64,000 nucleotides of DNA from assembly GCF_902859875.1 (NCBI RefSeq), contig NZ_CADIKF010000004.1, positions 62,001-126,000 of the forward strand, given 5' to 3'. The stretch's first letter is position 1. Every line of letters starts with the position of its first letter. The notes under the pieces were generated by a model. It did no database searches. It was not told the DNA's origin and worked only from the letters and a program-made list of their open reading frames with translations. The stretch is from Paraburkholderia solisilvae. Lineage in GTDB: Bacteria; Pseudomonadota; Gammaproteobacteria; Burkholderiales; Burkholderiaceae. Shown in pieces: positions 9,057 to 17,439 of the stretch. Made by a program: the position numbers and the translations under genes.

Positions 9057-10199
9057 ATGAGCAAGCAGAAAGTCGTAGTAGGCATGTCGGGCGGCGTCGA
9101 TTCGTCGGTCACCGCATGGCTGCTGAAGGAACAGGGCTACGATGTGGTCGGTCTGTTCATGAAGAACTGGGAAGACGACGACGACAGCGAATACTGTTCG
9201 ACCCGCGAAGACTGGATCGACGTCGTGTCGGTGGCCGATCTGATCGGCATCGACGTCGAAGCGGTCAACTTCGCCGCCGAATACAAGGACCGCGTGTTCG
9301 CCGAATTCCTGCGCGAATACTCGGCCGGCCGCACGCCGAATCCGGATGTGCTGTGCAACGCCGAAATCAAGTTCAAGGCGTTCCTCGATCACGCGATGTC
9401 GCTCGGCGCGGAAACTATCGCGACCGGTCACTACGCGCGCGTACGCGAGGTCGACGGCCGCCTCGAATTGCTGAAGGCCAAAGACCACACGAAAGATCAG
9501 TCGTACTTCCTGCATCGGCTGAATCAGGCGCAACTGTCGAAAACGATGTTCCCGCTCGGCGAAATACCGAAAACCAAAGTGCGCGAAATCGCTGAAAAAA
9601 TCGGTCTGCCGAATGCGAAGAAGAAGGATTCGACCGGCATCTGCTTTATCGGCGAGCGGCCGTTCCGCGACTTCCTGAATCGCTATCTGCCGACGAAGCC
9701 CGGTCCGATGAAGACCGCCGACGGCAAGCTCGTCGGCGAACATATCGGCCTCGCGTTCTACACGTTCGGCCAGCGCAAGGGCATCGGGCTTGGCGGCAGC
9801 AAGGACGGCAGCGGCGAGCCGTGGTTCGTCGCCGGCAAGGACATTCCCACCAACACGCTGTACGTCGCGCAGGGCCACGATCACCCGTGGCTGCTCAGCA
9901 CCACGCTGAGCGCCGGCAACACCAGCTGGGTCGCGGGCGAGCCGCCCGCCGACGGCTTCGCGTGCGGCGCGAAGACGCGCTACCGGCAGGCCGATGCGGC
10001 CTGCACTTTCGCGTGCGCCGGTACGCCGCAAGGCCACTTCTCGCTGCATTTCGACGACGCGCAATGGGCTGTCACACCCGGGCAATCCGCGGTGCTCTAC
10101 GATGGCGACATTTGTCTGGGCGGCGGAATCATCGAGCATGCGGTCACGGCGCAACCCGTGACGCAAGCGCCTCGCGATACCGCGCTCACCGCGCGCTAA
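9057..10199 (+). CDS. mnmA: tRNA-specific 2-thiouridylase MnmA
   Basis: The 380-aa cytoplasmic enzyme adds sulfur at C2 of the wobble uridine (U34) of tRNA-Lys, tRNA-Glu and tRNA-Gln, using ATP and a persulfide relayed from IscS and Tus proteins. The ATP-pyrophosphatase loop S-G-G-V-D-S-S is at 11-17. The two catalytic cysteines are present: C100 in the L-C-N context and C196 in the G-I-C-F context. The length matches the family. It follows the Nudix gene closely. No strong terminator is visible in the 96 bp to the next gene. Confidence 0.97.
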   Translation: MSKQKVVVGMSGGVDSSVTAWLLKEQGYDVVGLFMKNWEDDDDSEYCSTREDWIDVVSVADLIGIDVEAVNFAAEYKDRVFAEFLREYSAGRTPNPDVLCNAEIKFKAFLDHAMSLGAETIATGHYARVREVDGRLELLKAKDHTKDQSYFLHRLNQAQLSKTMFPLGEIPKTKVREIAEKIGLPNAKKKDSTGICFIGERPFRDFLNRYLPTKPGPMKTADGKLVGEHIGLAFYTFGQRKGIGLGGSKDGSGEPWFVAGKDIPTNTLYVAQGHDHPWLLSTTLSAGNTSWVAGEPPADGFACGAKTRYRQADAACTFACAGTPQGHFSLHFDDAQWAVTPGQSAVLYDGDICLGGGIIEHAVTAQPVTQAPRDTALTAR

Positions 10200-10295
10200 C
10201 GCGGCTTTCCACGCCCTGACCAACCCCGCGGCGGATGCCGTTCGCCTCTGACGCGAACGATCCCGCCGCGACGCATTGACTGCAACGGAGTCCCC

Positions 10296-11906
10296 ATGTT
10301 TTCTCGACGTTATCTGGCGATGTGGTGCGCTGTGCTCGTCATGCTCGCCTGCGCGGCGCTTGCGGCCACGGCGCGCATCTCATGGTTCTGGCTGAGCGTG
10401 CCCGTGCTGCTCGTCGTACTCGGCGCGTGGGACCTCACGCAAAAGCGGCACGCGATTCTGCGCAACTATCCGCTGTGGGGCCACTTCCGTTTCATGTTCG
10501 AATTCATCCGGCCGGAGATTCGCCAGTACTTCGTCGAGGGCGACACCGAGGAAAAGCCGTTCTCGCGCGCACAGCGCAGCATCGTGTATCAGCGCGCGAA
10601 AAACGAAACCGATAGCCGCCCGTACGGCACCGAGGTCGACGTGAAAGCGGTCGGCCACGAATGGATCAGCCATTCGCTCGCGCCGACGCAGCTCGACCAT
10701 CACGATTTCCGGATCGTGGTCGGTGAAGACCGCGAGCACCCGTACTCGATGTCGATCTTCAACGTATCGGCGATGAGCTTCGGCTCGCTGTCGGCGAACG
10801 CGATTCGCGCGCTCAATCTCGGCGCGAAAAAAGGCGGGTTCGCACACGACACCGGCGAAGGCTCGATGTCGAAACATCACCGCGAGCACGGTGGCGACAT
10901 CATCTGGGAAATCGCCTCCGGCTACTTCGGCTGCCGCAACGACGACGGCAGTTTCAGCGCCGACAAGTTCGCGAAGCAGGCGCGCGAGCCGCAGGTGAAG
11001 ATGATCGAGATCAAGCTGTCGCAAGGCGCGAAGCCCGGCCACGGCGGCGTGCTGCCGGCCGCGAAGATCACGCCGGAAATTGCCGAGACGCGCGGCGTGC
11101 CGATGGGCCGCGATTGCATATCGCCTGCGTCGCACAGCGAGTTTTCGACACCGCGCGGCCTGCTCGAATTCGTCGAGCGGCTGCGCAATCTGTCGGGCGG
11201 CAAACCGACCGGCTTCAAGCTGTGCATCGGACATCCGTGGGAATTTTTCGGCATCGCGAAAGCAATGCTCGAGACCGGCATCCTGCCGGACTTTATCGTC
11301 GTCGACGGCGCGGAAGGCGGCACCGGCGCGGCGCCGCTCGAGTTCACCGATCATATCGGCGTGCCGCTGCAGGAAGGCTTGCTGCTCGTGCGCAATACGC
11401 TCGTCGGGATCGGACTGCGCGACCGCATTCGCATTGGCGCAAGCGGCAAGATGATCACCGCGTTCGATATCGCGAAGACGCTTGCGATCGGCGCGGACTG
11501 GGTGAACGCGGCGCGCGGCTTCATGTTCGCGGTCGGCTGCATCCAGGCGCAGACCTGCCATAGCGGCCGCTGCCCGACCGGCGTCGCGACGCAAGACCCG
11601 GTGCGCCAGCGTGCGCTGATCGTCTCCGACAAGTCCGATCGCGTATTCAACTATCACCACAACACGCTGCATGCGCTGCAGGAGATCGTGCAGGCCGCGG
11701 GGCTGCGGCATCCGTCGGATCTACGGCCGCATCACATCGTGCGGCGCGTGTCGTCGTATGAAGTGCGGTTGATGTGCGATCTGCTGAAGTACCTCGAACC
11801 GAACGATCTGCTCGACGGCAGGTACCGCTATTCGCTGTATGAAAAATGGTGGCCGGTCGCGCGCAGCGACTCGTTCACGCCGGAAGTGAGAAGCGTCGCC
11901 GCCTGA
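10296..11906 (+). CDS. FMN-binding glutamate synthase family protein (orphan, membrane-anchored)
   Basis: The 536-aa protein has two N-terminal transmembrane helices (about 8-24 and 28-46). The rest is the FMN-binding (beta/alpha)8 domain of glutamate synthase. Cysteines at 415, 421 and 426 have the exact x5/x4 spacing of the 3Fe-4S cluster ligands in glutamate synthase, within C-H-S-G-R-C-P-T-G-V-A. It lacks the amidotransferase domain that would release ammonia from glutamine and is not next to gltB or gltD, so it is probably not a full glutamate synthase. Its true substrate is unknown. Membrane anchoring suggests an oxidoreductase facing the cytoplasm. Confidence 0.9.
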   Translation: MFSRRYLAMWCAVLVMLACAALAATARISWFWLSVPVLLVVLGAWDLTQKRHAILRNYPLWGHFRFMFEFIRPEIRQYFVEGDTEEKPFSRAQRSIVYQRAKNETDSRPYGTEVDVKAVGHEWISHSLAPTQLDHHDFRIVVGEDREHPYSMSIFNVSAMSFGSLSANAIRALNLGAKKGGFAHDTGEGSMSKHHREHGGDIIWEIASGYFGCRNDDGSFSADKFAKQAREPQVKMIEIKLSQGAKPGHGGVLPAAKITPEIAETRGVPMGRDCISPASHSEFSTPRGLLEFVERLRNLSGGKPTGFKLCIGHPWEFFGIAKAMLETGILPDFIVVDGAEGGTGAAPLEFTDHIGVPLQEGLLLVRNTLVGIGLRDRIRIGASGKMITAFDIAKTLAIGADWVNAARGFMFAVGCIQAQTCHSGRCPTGVATQDPVRQRALIVSDKSDRVFNYHHNTLHALQEIVQAAGLRHPSDLRPHHIVRRVSSYEVRLMCDLLKYLEPNDLLDGRYRYSLYEKWWPVARSDSFTPEVRSVAA

Positions 11907-11913
11907 AGGGCGA

Positions 11914-11938
11914 GCGGCATGCATGTCATGCATGCCGC
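11914..11938. terminator. Perfect 12-bp inverted repeat downstream of the glutamate-synthase-like gene
   Basis: GCGGCATGCATG and CATGCATGCCGC flank a single T eight bases after the stop codon, so the RNA would form a stem of about 10 bp with a 5-nt loop. T-rich sequence follows within 10 bp but is interrupted by G, so this is at best an imperfect intrinsic terminator. Confidence 0.5.
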
Positions 11939-11945
11939 GTTGCTT

Positions 11946-11977
11946 GGGTTTGATTTGCTTTGGGTTTGATTTGCTTT
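11946..11977 (+). repeat. Perfect 16-bp tandem duplication
   Basis: GGGTTTGATTTGCTTT occurs twice head to tail in the gap between the glutamate-synthase-like gene and the convergent GST gene. It is T-rich and may contribute to termination after the preceding hairpin. No coding function is apparent. Confidence 0.85.
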
Positions 11978-12064
11978 TGTTTCGTGCCGCCCGGCGATGC
12001 GGGCCGCCGCAAACGTGCGGCCGCGTGCTCGTGGCAAGTGTTGCGTTGCGAGGCAAGCCGACGG

Positions 12065-12676
12065 TTATTCGATCAGCGCCGTGTCGATAAACGACTGCCG
12101 CTGCGACAGCTTCTGGTAATGCTTGTCGAGATTCGGATGCAGCTCGCGCCAGTTCAGGTCGGGCATTCTTAAGTCGAGGTAACTGAGCGCGCAGCCGACC
12201 GCGATATCGGCCAGCGTGTAGTGATTGCCGGCGCACCACGTATTGCTGCCGAGCCCCTGCGACATCGCGACAAGGCCTTCGTCGACCTTGCGACGCTGCC
12301 GCGCGAGCCACTTGTCACAGCGCTTTTCGGGATCGCGTTGCGTGCCTTCGAGACGCACCAGTACAGCGGCGTCCATCATGCCGTCCGCCAGCGCCTCCCA
12401 GCAGCGCACCTCGATGCGCTCGCGCCCCGGCTGCGGGATCAGCTTGCCGACCGGCGACAGCGTGTCGACGTATTCGCAGATCACGCGCGAATCGAATACG
12501 GCTTCGCCATCCTCCATCACGAGACACGGCACCTTGCCGATCGGGTTGAACGTATGGATGGTCGTCTCGCTGGACCAGACGTTTTCGAGCACCAGCCTGT
12601 AGTCGATCTTTTTTTCCGCGAGCACGATCCGCGCCTTGCGGACGAATGGGCTCGTCAGCGAACCGATGAGTTTCAT
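12065..12676 (-). CDS. Glutathione S-transferase family protein
   Basis: The 203-aa protein has an N-terminal thioredoxin-like glutathione-binding domain opening with M-K-L-I-G-S-L-T-S-P-F-V-R-K (about 1-80). The conserved cis-Pro/E-x-x-A-V-F-D-S-R region lies near 50-68, and the helical C-terminal GST domain runs from about 88 to 200. A serine-type active site (S-x-x-S-P-F-V) is likely. I start at 12676 rather than the longer in-frame option at 12802 because the family begins with M-K-L and the extra 42 residues are not GST-like. The physiological substrate is unknown. It is transcribed alone, convergent with the upstream gene. Confidence 0.9.
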   Translation of the reverse strand: MKLIGSLTSPFVRKARIVLAEKKIDYRLVLENVWSSETTIHTFNPIGKVPCLVMEDGEAVFDSRVICEYVDTLSPVGKLIPQPGRERIEVRCWEALADGMMDAAVLVRLEGTQRDPEKRCDKWLARQRRKVDEGLVAMSQGLGSNTWCAGNHYTLADIAVGCALSYLDLRMPDLNWRELHPNLDKHYQKLSQRQSFIDTALIE

Positions 12677-12999
12677 CACTTCTGCCTTTTCTTGAACTGG
12701 GCGAAAGTATAAGTGGAATAGCGGGGTTTCAAGCGCTGCCGCATCATCCGGCCAGCCGCACCGGTATGACGTGTGGACGGATTGCAACAATGCGGATGGC
12801 ATGTGCGCGCGTTCGCGTCCTGATTTGGATCACTGTTTTGGCATCCGGGTCGGCGCTTCAGGCGTTGGTGTGTTCGCTTGCGGCGGCGCATACGGCACGC
12901 GTCCGCCCGGAATGCATCGTCGCCATGGGCGCCACGGGCGCCATGGTCGAGCGCGCGAGCGCAGGAGAAGCGTTTCACATTGGGCGCTACAATCGCACG
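12677..12999. other. Divergent intergenic region (GST / pepP promoters)
   Basis: This is a 323-bp gap between divergent genes. On the minus strand, TTGAAA and TATACT with a 15-bp spacer lie about 40 bp upstream of the GST start and could be its promoter; the spacer is short. On the plus strand, TACAAT (12988-12993) lies just before the pepP start and would give a very short leader. A frame open from 12766 runs into pepP, but I judge it non-coding up to 13000. Confidence 0.5.
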
Positions 13000-14466
13000 A
13001 TGAACCTGCCGACCGAATCTTCCCTCGATCCGACCGCGGCCGCCGCGGTCTACCGCCAGCGGCGTGAGCGCGTGCTGGCGGCACTGCGCGCCGCGGGCGG
13101 CGGCGTCGCCATCGTGCCGACCGCGCCCGAAGTGCTGCGCAACCGTGACGCCGACTACCCGTACCGGCACGACAGCTACTTTTACTACCTGACGGGCTTT
13201 GCCGAACCGGAAGCGCTGCTCGTGCTCGACGCGAGCGCGCCCCCCGATGCGCCCGCCTCGATCCTGTTCTGCCGCGCGAAGAACACCGAGCGGGAGACAT
13301 GGGAAGGCTTCCGCTACGGACCGGAAGGCGCACGCGATGCGTTCGGCTTCGACGCCGCCTTTCCGTTCGATGAGCTCGATACGCACCTGCCGGGCATCAT
13401 CGCGGACAAGCCGGCGTTGCACTATGCGCTGGGCGTGTCGCCGGAGCTCGACGCGCAGGTGCGCCACTGGCTCGACGCGGTGCGCGCGCGGGCACGCAGC
13501 GGCGTGGTCGCGCCGAGCGCAGTGCACGACCTGCTGCCGGTGCTCGATGACATGCGCCTTTTCAAGGACAACCACGAACTTGCCGTGATGCGCCGCGCCG
13601 CGCAGATTTCCGCGCTCGCGCATCGGCGCGCGATGGCGGCATGCCGGCCCGGCATGCGCGAATACGAACTCGAAGCGGAGCTGCTGTACACGTTTCGCAA
13701 GTACGGCGCGCAAGCGCCGGCGTACGGCTCGATCGTCGCGGCCGGCGCGAATGCGTGCGTGCTGCACTACCCGGCCGGCAACGCGATCGCGCGCGACGGC
13801 GACCTGATCCTGATCGATGCCGCATGCGAACTGGACGGCTACGCGTCGGACATCACGCGCACCTTTCCGGCGAACGGGCGGTTCAGCGCCGCGCAGCGCG
13901 AGTTGTACGACATCGTGCTCGCCGCGCAGCAGGCGGCCATCGATGCGACGCGCGCGGGCGTCAATTTCGAAGCGCCGCACGACGCCGCGGTGCGCGTGCT
14001 CGCGCAAGGCCTGCTCGACACCGGCATCATCGGCCGCGAACGCTTTACGAGCGTCGACGATGTAATCGGGCAGCGCGCGTATGCGCGCTTCTACATGCAT
14101 CGCACCGGCCATTGGCTCGGGATGGATGTGCATGATTGCGGCGATTATCGGGAAAGAGCCGGGGAAAGAGGCGGGGAACGAGGCACGTCTGCGGATGCGC
14201 AAGGCATGCCGCCGTGGCGCACGCTCGCGCCGTCGATGACGCTGACGATCGAGCCCGGCCTCTACATCCGCGCCGCCGATGACGTGCCGGAAAAGTACTG
14301 GAATATCGGTATCCGTATCGAAGACGATGCGGTCGTCACCGCGGCCGGCTGCGAACTGATCACCCGCGACGTGCCGGTCGACGCCGATGAAATCGAGGCT
14401 CTGATGCGCGACGCACGTGCGCGCGACACGGCGGCCGCCGCGCCCGCGGCATCAGGTTCCGCATGA
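13000..14466 (+). CDS. pepP: Xaa-Pro aminopeptidase PepP (aminopeptidase P)
   Basis: This 488-aa enzyme removes the N-terminal residue of peptides with proline second. It has an N-terminal aminopeptidase P domain (about 8-150, with Y-P-Y-R-H-D-S-Y-F-Y-Y-L-T-G) and a C-terminal pita-bread metallopeptidase domain. The five metal ligands of E. coli AMPP are present as D273, D284, H371, E418 and E441. I use the ATG at 13000 because the upstream in-frame extension is not conserved in character. A Gly/Arg/Glu-rich insertion of about 20 residues lies between H371 and E418. Its stop overlaps the ubiH-like gene by 4 bp (ATGA), so the two are coupled. Confidence 0.93.
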   Translation: MNLPTESSLDPTAAAAVYRQRRERVLAALRAAGGGVAIVPTAPEVLRNRDADYPYRHDSYFYYLTGFAEPEALLVLDASAPPDAPASILFCRAKNTERETWEGFRYGPEGARDAFGFDAAFPFDELDTHLPGIIADKPALHYALGVSPELDAQVRHWLDAVRARARSGVVAPSAVHDLLPVLDDMRLFKDNHELAVMRRAAQISALAHRRAMAACRPGMREYELEAELLYTFRKYGAQAPAYGSIVAAGANACVLHYPAGNAIARDGDLILIDAACELDGYASDITRTFPANGRFSAAQRELYDIVLAAQQAAIDATRAGVNFEAPHDAAVRVLAQGLLDTGIIGRERFTSVDDVIGQRAYARFYMHRTGHWLGMDVHDCGDYRERAGERGGERGTSADAQGMPPWRTLAPSMTLTIEPGLYIRAADDVPEKYWNIGIRIEDDAVVTAAGCELITRDVPVDADEIEALMRDARARDTAAAAPAASGSA

Positions 14467-15779
14467 GCGGGGCGAACGTGGATCAGGCGCAGCCCATGAA
14501 CGGAGCCGATGCACACGCCGGTGCGCCGGACCAGCAATCGACGGATACCTCGCCGCTTGCGTCGCAAGGCGGTACGCGGCCCGACGCAAGCAAGCAGCCC
14601 GGTCAGCCGCCTGGCGATGCATTCGATTTCGACGTGACCATCGTCGGCGCGGGCCCGGTCGGCCTCGCACTGGCCGGCTGGCTCGCACGGCGCAGCGCAA
14701 CGCGCGCGCTGTCGGTTGCGTTGATCGATGCGCGCGAGCCGGAGAGCGCGGCATCGGATCCGCGCGCGATCGCGGTGTCGCAAGGCAGCCGGATGATTCT
14801 CGAGCCGCTGCGCTGGCCCGCCGACGCGACCGCGATTCATCGCATTCACGTGTCGCAGCGGGGTCACTTCGGCCGCACACTGATCGATCACGCCGAGCAC
14901 GGCCTGCCCGCGCTCGGCTACGTGCTGCGCTACGGCTCGATCGTGCAGGCGCTCGCACAGCGGGTGCAGGCGACGCCCGTGCACTGGTTCAAATCGACGA
15001 CCGCACAGGCGCCCGTGCAGGAAAACGACGGCGTCACGCTGCGTGTCGAGCATGTCAGCGGGACGCGCACGCTGCGCACCCGGCTGCTCGTGAGCGCCGA
15101 AGGCGGGCTGTTTCACGAGCAGCAGGCGCGCGGCGGCGGCACGCGCGACTACGGACAGACGGCGCTCGTCGGTACCGTGAGCGTCTCGGCGCCACGCCCG
15201 CATGTCGCGTGGGAGCGCTTCACGTCGCAAGGCCCGATCGCGCTGCTGCCGACCGGCGGCGCGCGCGGGGCGGACTTTGCGCTCGTCTGGTGCTGTACGC
15301 CCGAAGAAGCGGCACGCCGCGCGCAACTGCCCGACGACGCGTTTTTGCACGAACTCGGCGTCGCATTCGGCGACCGGATGGGCCGCTTTACGAAGATCAG
15401 CGCGCGCGCGGCATTTCCGCTCGGCCTGAACTCCGTCGACGCGCTCGTCAACGGCCGTGTGGTTGCGATCGGCAACGCGGCGCAAACCCTGCACCCGGTC
15501 GCGGGCCAAGGTTTGAATCTGGGTCTGCGCGACGCACATGCGCTTGCCGACGCGCTGGCGCAACACGGCGCGTCGCCGCTTGCGCTCGCCGCGTTCGCAC
15601 GCAGCCGCGCGCTCGACCGGCGGCTCACGATCGGCGCGACCGACACGCTCGCGCGTCTGTTCACGATCGACTTCCCCGCGCTCGGCTCGCTACGCGGCCT
15701 CGCGTTGACCGCCCTCGAATTCGTGCCGCCGGTGAAAACCGCGCTGGCGCGGCAAATGATCTTCGGGCAACGACGTTAG
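14463..15779 (+). CDS. ubiH: UbiH/UbiF-family FAD-dependent ubiquinone-biosynthesis hydroxylase
   Basis: This 438-aa flavin monooxygenase hydroxylates the ubiquinone ring. The FAD dinucleotide motif G62-x-G-x-x-G follows an unusually long polar N-terminal extension of about 55 residues. The family motifs S-D-P-R-A-I-A-V-S-Q-G-S and G-N-A-A-Q-T-L-H-P-V-A-G-Q-G-L-N-L-G-L-R-D-A are intact. Coupling with pepP matches the E. coli pepP-ubiH-ubiI arrangement, which supports UbiH over its UbiF, UbiI and UbiM relatives. The exact position hydroxylated is inferred from context. The extension could mean the true start is internal, but I see no better ribosome binding site. Confidence 0.88.
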   Translation: MSGANVDQAQPMNGADAHAGAPDQQSTDTSPLASQGGTRPDASKQPGQPPGDAFDFDVTIVGAGPVGLALAGWLARRSATRALSVALIDAREPESAASDPRAIAVSQGSRMILEPLRWPADATAIHRIHVSQRGHFGRTLIDHAEHGLPALGYVLRYGSIVQALAQRVQATPVHWFKSTTAQAPVQENDGVTLRVEHVSGTRTLRTRLLVSAEGGLFHEQQARGGGTRDYGQTALVGTVSVSAPRPHVAWERFTSQGPIALLPTGGARGADFALVWCCTPEEAARRAQLPDDAFLHELGVAFGDRMGRFTKISARAAFPLGLNSVDALVNGRVVAIGNAAQTLHPVAGQGLNLGLRDAHALADALAQHGASPLALAAFARSRALDRRLTIGATDTLARLFTIDFPALGSLRGLALTALEFVPPVKTALARQMIFGQRR

Positions 15780-15955
15780 GCGCTGCGCCGGTACGACCGC
15801 GACCGGCCGCCAGGTTTTTCACTGCACCGGGTTTTTCACTGCATTTCGCTGCATGTTTTGGCGCCGCCTTCGCGGCGGTCAGCGTGACAATCGCGCCGCG
15901 ATGGTGCACATGAGCTGATGCGCGCTCTATGAGCGGGCGCACTTTCATAGAAGAT

Positions 15956-16002
15956 TTAACGGCTTATCCTGCATTCAACTCTGACGGGTACTGAGCCGTT
16001 AA
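15956..16002. promoter_or_regulatory. Long-loop 9-bp inverted repeat in the dusB leader region
   Basis: TTAACGGCT (15956-15964) and AGCCGTTAA (15994-16002) are exact inverted repeats separated by 29 bp. The A/T-rich stretch at 16006-16011 (TAAAAT) lies just downstream and could be a -10 box for dusB-fis. The repeat could be an operator pair or a DNA or RNA hairpin. The rest of the 320-bp gap (15780-16099) has a duplicated GGTTTTTCACTGCA-like stretch after the ubiH stop and a GC hairpin, but no gene. Confidence 0.45.
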
Positions 16003-16099
16003 CGTTAAAATAGAAACTTTCCCCTCGCGATCTGCGGTATTCCACTTGTGCGTCAGCATTGGCTGATGCGGTGGCTCGCCGCATCCTGCTCTATCGGTC

Positions 16100-17164
16100 A
16101 TGCCCGTTATCGGCACCCACAACTTGCGCAACAACCTGTTCGTCGCCCCGATGGCCGGCGTCACGGACCGGCCGTTCCGGCAGCTCTGCAAACGCCTCGG
16201 CGCGGGCTACGCGGTATCGGAAATGGTCGCGTCCAACGCGCAATTGTGGAAGAGCGAAAAGACCATGCGTCGCGCGAACCACGCGGGCGAAGTCGAACCC
16301 ATCGCCGTGCAGATCGCCGGCGCGGACCCGCAGATGATGGCCGAGGCTGCGCGCTATAACGTCGCGAACGGCGCGCAGATCATCGACATCAACATGGGCT
16401 GCCCAGCGAAGAAAGTGTGCAATGTGGCAGCCGGTTCGGCGCTGTTGCAGAACGAGCCGCTGGTGCAGCGCATCGTCGAGGCAGTGGTAGGCGCGGTGGG
16501 CATCGGACCGGACGCGGTGCCCGTTACGCTCAAGATTCGCACCGGCTGGAATCGCGAGAACAGGAATGCGCTCAGCGTCGCGCGTCTTGCCGAATCCGCC
16601 GGCATCTCGATGCTGACCGTGCATGGCCGCACTCGCGCGGACTTGTACCACGGCGAAGCCGAATACGAAACCATCGCCGCGGTAAAAGCCGCAGTGAATA
16701 TTCCGGTTGTCGCGAACGGCGACATCACGTCGCCACACAAGGCGCGCGACGTACTCGCCGCGACCGGCGCCGACGCAATCATGATTGGCCGCGCCGCGCA
16801 GGGGCGCCCGTGGCTCTTTCGCGAGATCGAACATTTCCTGCTGACCGGCAGCCTGCTGCCGCCGCCGCGCATCGAAGAAATCCAGCAGGTCATGAACGGG
16901 CATCTCGAGGATCACTACGCTTTTTACGGTGAATTCACCGGCGTGCGTACTGCGCGCAAGCATATCGGCTGGTACACTCGCGGCCTTTCCGGCGCCAACG
17001 CGTTCCGTCATCGGATGAATACGCTGGACACGACGCGCGAGCAGCTGCTTGCCGTCAATGAATTCTTCGACGCGCAAAAGGCGATTTCAGATCGCCTCGT
17101 GTACGTTGAAGACGAGGTCAATAACAACGGCGAACGGGACCAATCCGACCTATTAGCAGCATGA
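16100..17164 (+). CDS. dusB: tRNA-dihydrouridine synthase DusB
   Basis: This 354-aa FMN enzyme reduces uridine to dihydrouridine in the tRNA D-loop. It opens with the TIM-barrel signature L-F-V-A-P-M-A-G-V-T-D-R-P-F-R. The catalytic C101 is in N-M-G-C-P-A-K-K-V, and the G-R-T-R and G-R-A-A-Q-G-R-P-W motifs follow. The tail of about 25 residues after the helical domain is somewhat longer than usual. Its stop overlaps the fis start (ATGA), the classical dusB-fis operon of proteobacteria, where dusB leader and coding sequence help control fis expression. Confidence 0.96.
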   Translation: MPVIGTHNLRNNLFVAPMAGVTDRPFRQLCKRLGAGYAVSEMVASNAQLWKSEKTMRRANHAGEVEPIAVQIAGADPQMMAEAARYNVANGAQIIDINMGCPAKKVCNVAAGSALLQNEPLVQRIVEAVVGAVGIGPDAVPVTLKIRTGWNRENRNALSVARLAESAGISMLTVHGRTRADLYHGEAEYETIAAVKAAVNIPVVANGDITSPHKARDVLAATGADAIMIGRAAQGRPWLFREIEHFLLTGSLLPPPRIEEIQQVMNGHLEDHYAFYGEFTGVRTARKHIGWYTRGLSGANAFRHRMNTLDTTREQLLAVNEFFDAQKAISDRLVYVEDEVNNNGERDQSDLLAA

Positions 17165-17394
17165 GCAAGCACAATATCGAACAATGTGTCCGCGACAGCC
17201 TGGATATGTACTTCCAGGATCTCGACGGCTCCAACCCGCACGACGTCTATGACATGGTCATTTCGTGCGTCGAAAAACCGATGCTCGAGGTGGTGCTCGA
17301 GCAGGCCGGCGGCAATCAGTCGCTGGCCGCCGAATATCTCGGCATCAACCGCAATACGCTGCGCAAGAAGCTGCAACAGCACGGTCTGCTGTAG
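17161..17394 (+). CDS. fis: DNA-binding protein Fis
   Basis: This 77-aa nucleoid protein is of the short betaproteobacterial form; E. coli Fis has 98 aa. The C-terminal helix-turn-helix E-Q-A-G-G-N-Q-S-L-A-A-E-Y-L-G-I-N-R-N-T (about 50-69) is nearly identical to the family consensus. It bends DNA at degenerate 15-bp sites and activates rRNA and other promoters during fast growth. It is translationally coupled to dusB and lies 45 bp upstream of purH, so read-through into purine synthesis is plausible. Confidence 0.96.
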   Translation: MSKHNIEQCVRDSLDMYFQDLDGSNPHDVYDMVISCVEKPMLEVVLEQAGGNQSLAAEYLGINRNTLRKKLQQHGLL

Positions 17395-17439
17395 CGCACG
17401 CGCCCTGCCACGCCTTCATCGGGCTTTTCCGTTTTCATC

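Noticed and set aside
12766..12999. N-terminal extension of pepP
   Set aside because: The 78 extra residues do not resemble aminopeptidase P and would cross the likely promoter. The ATG at 13000 gives the usual N-terminus.
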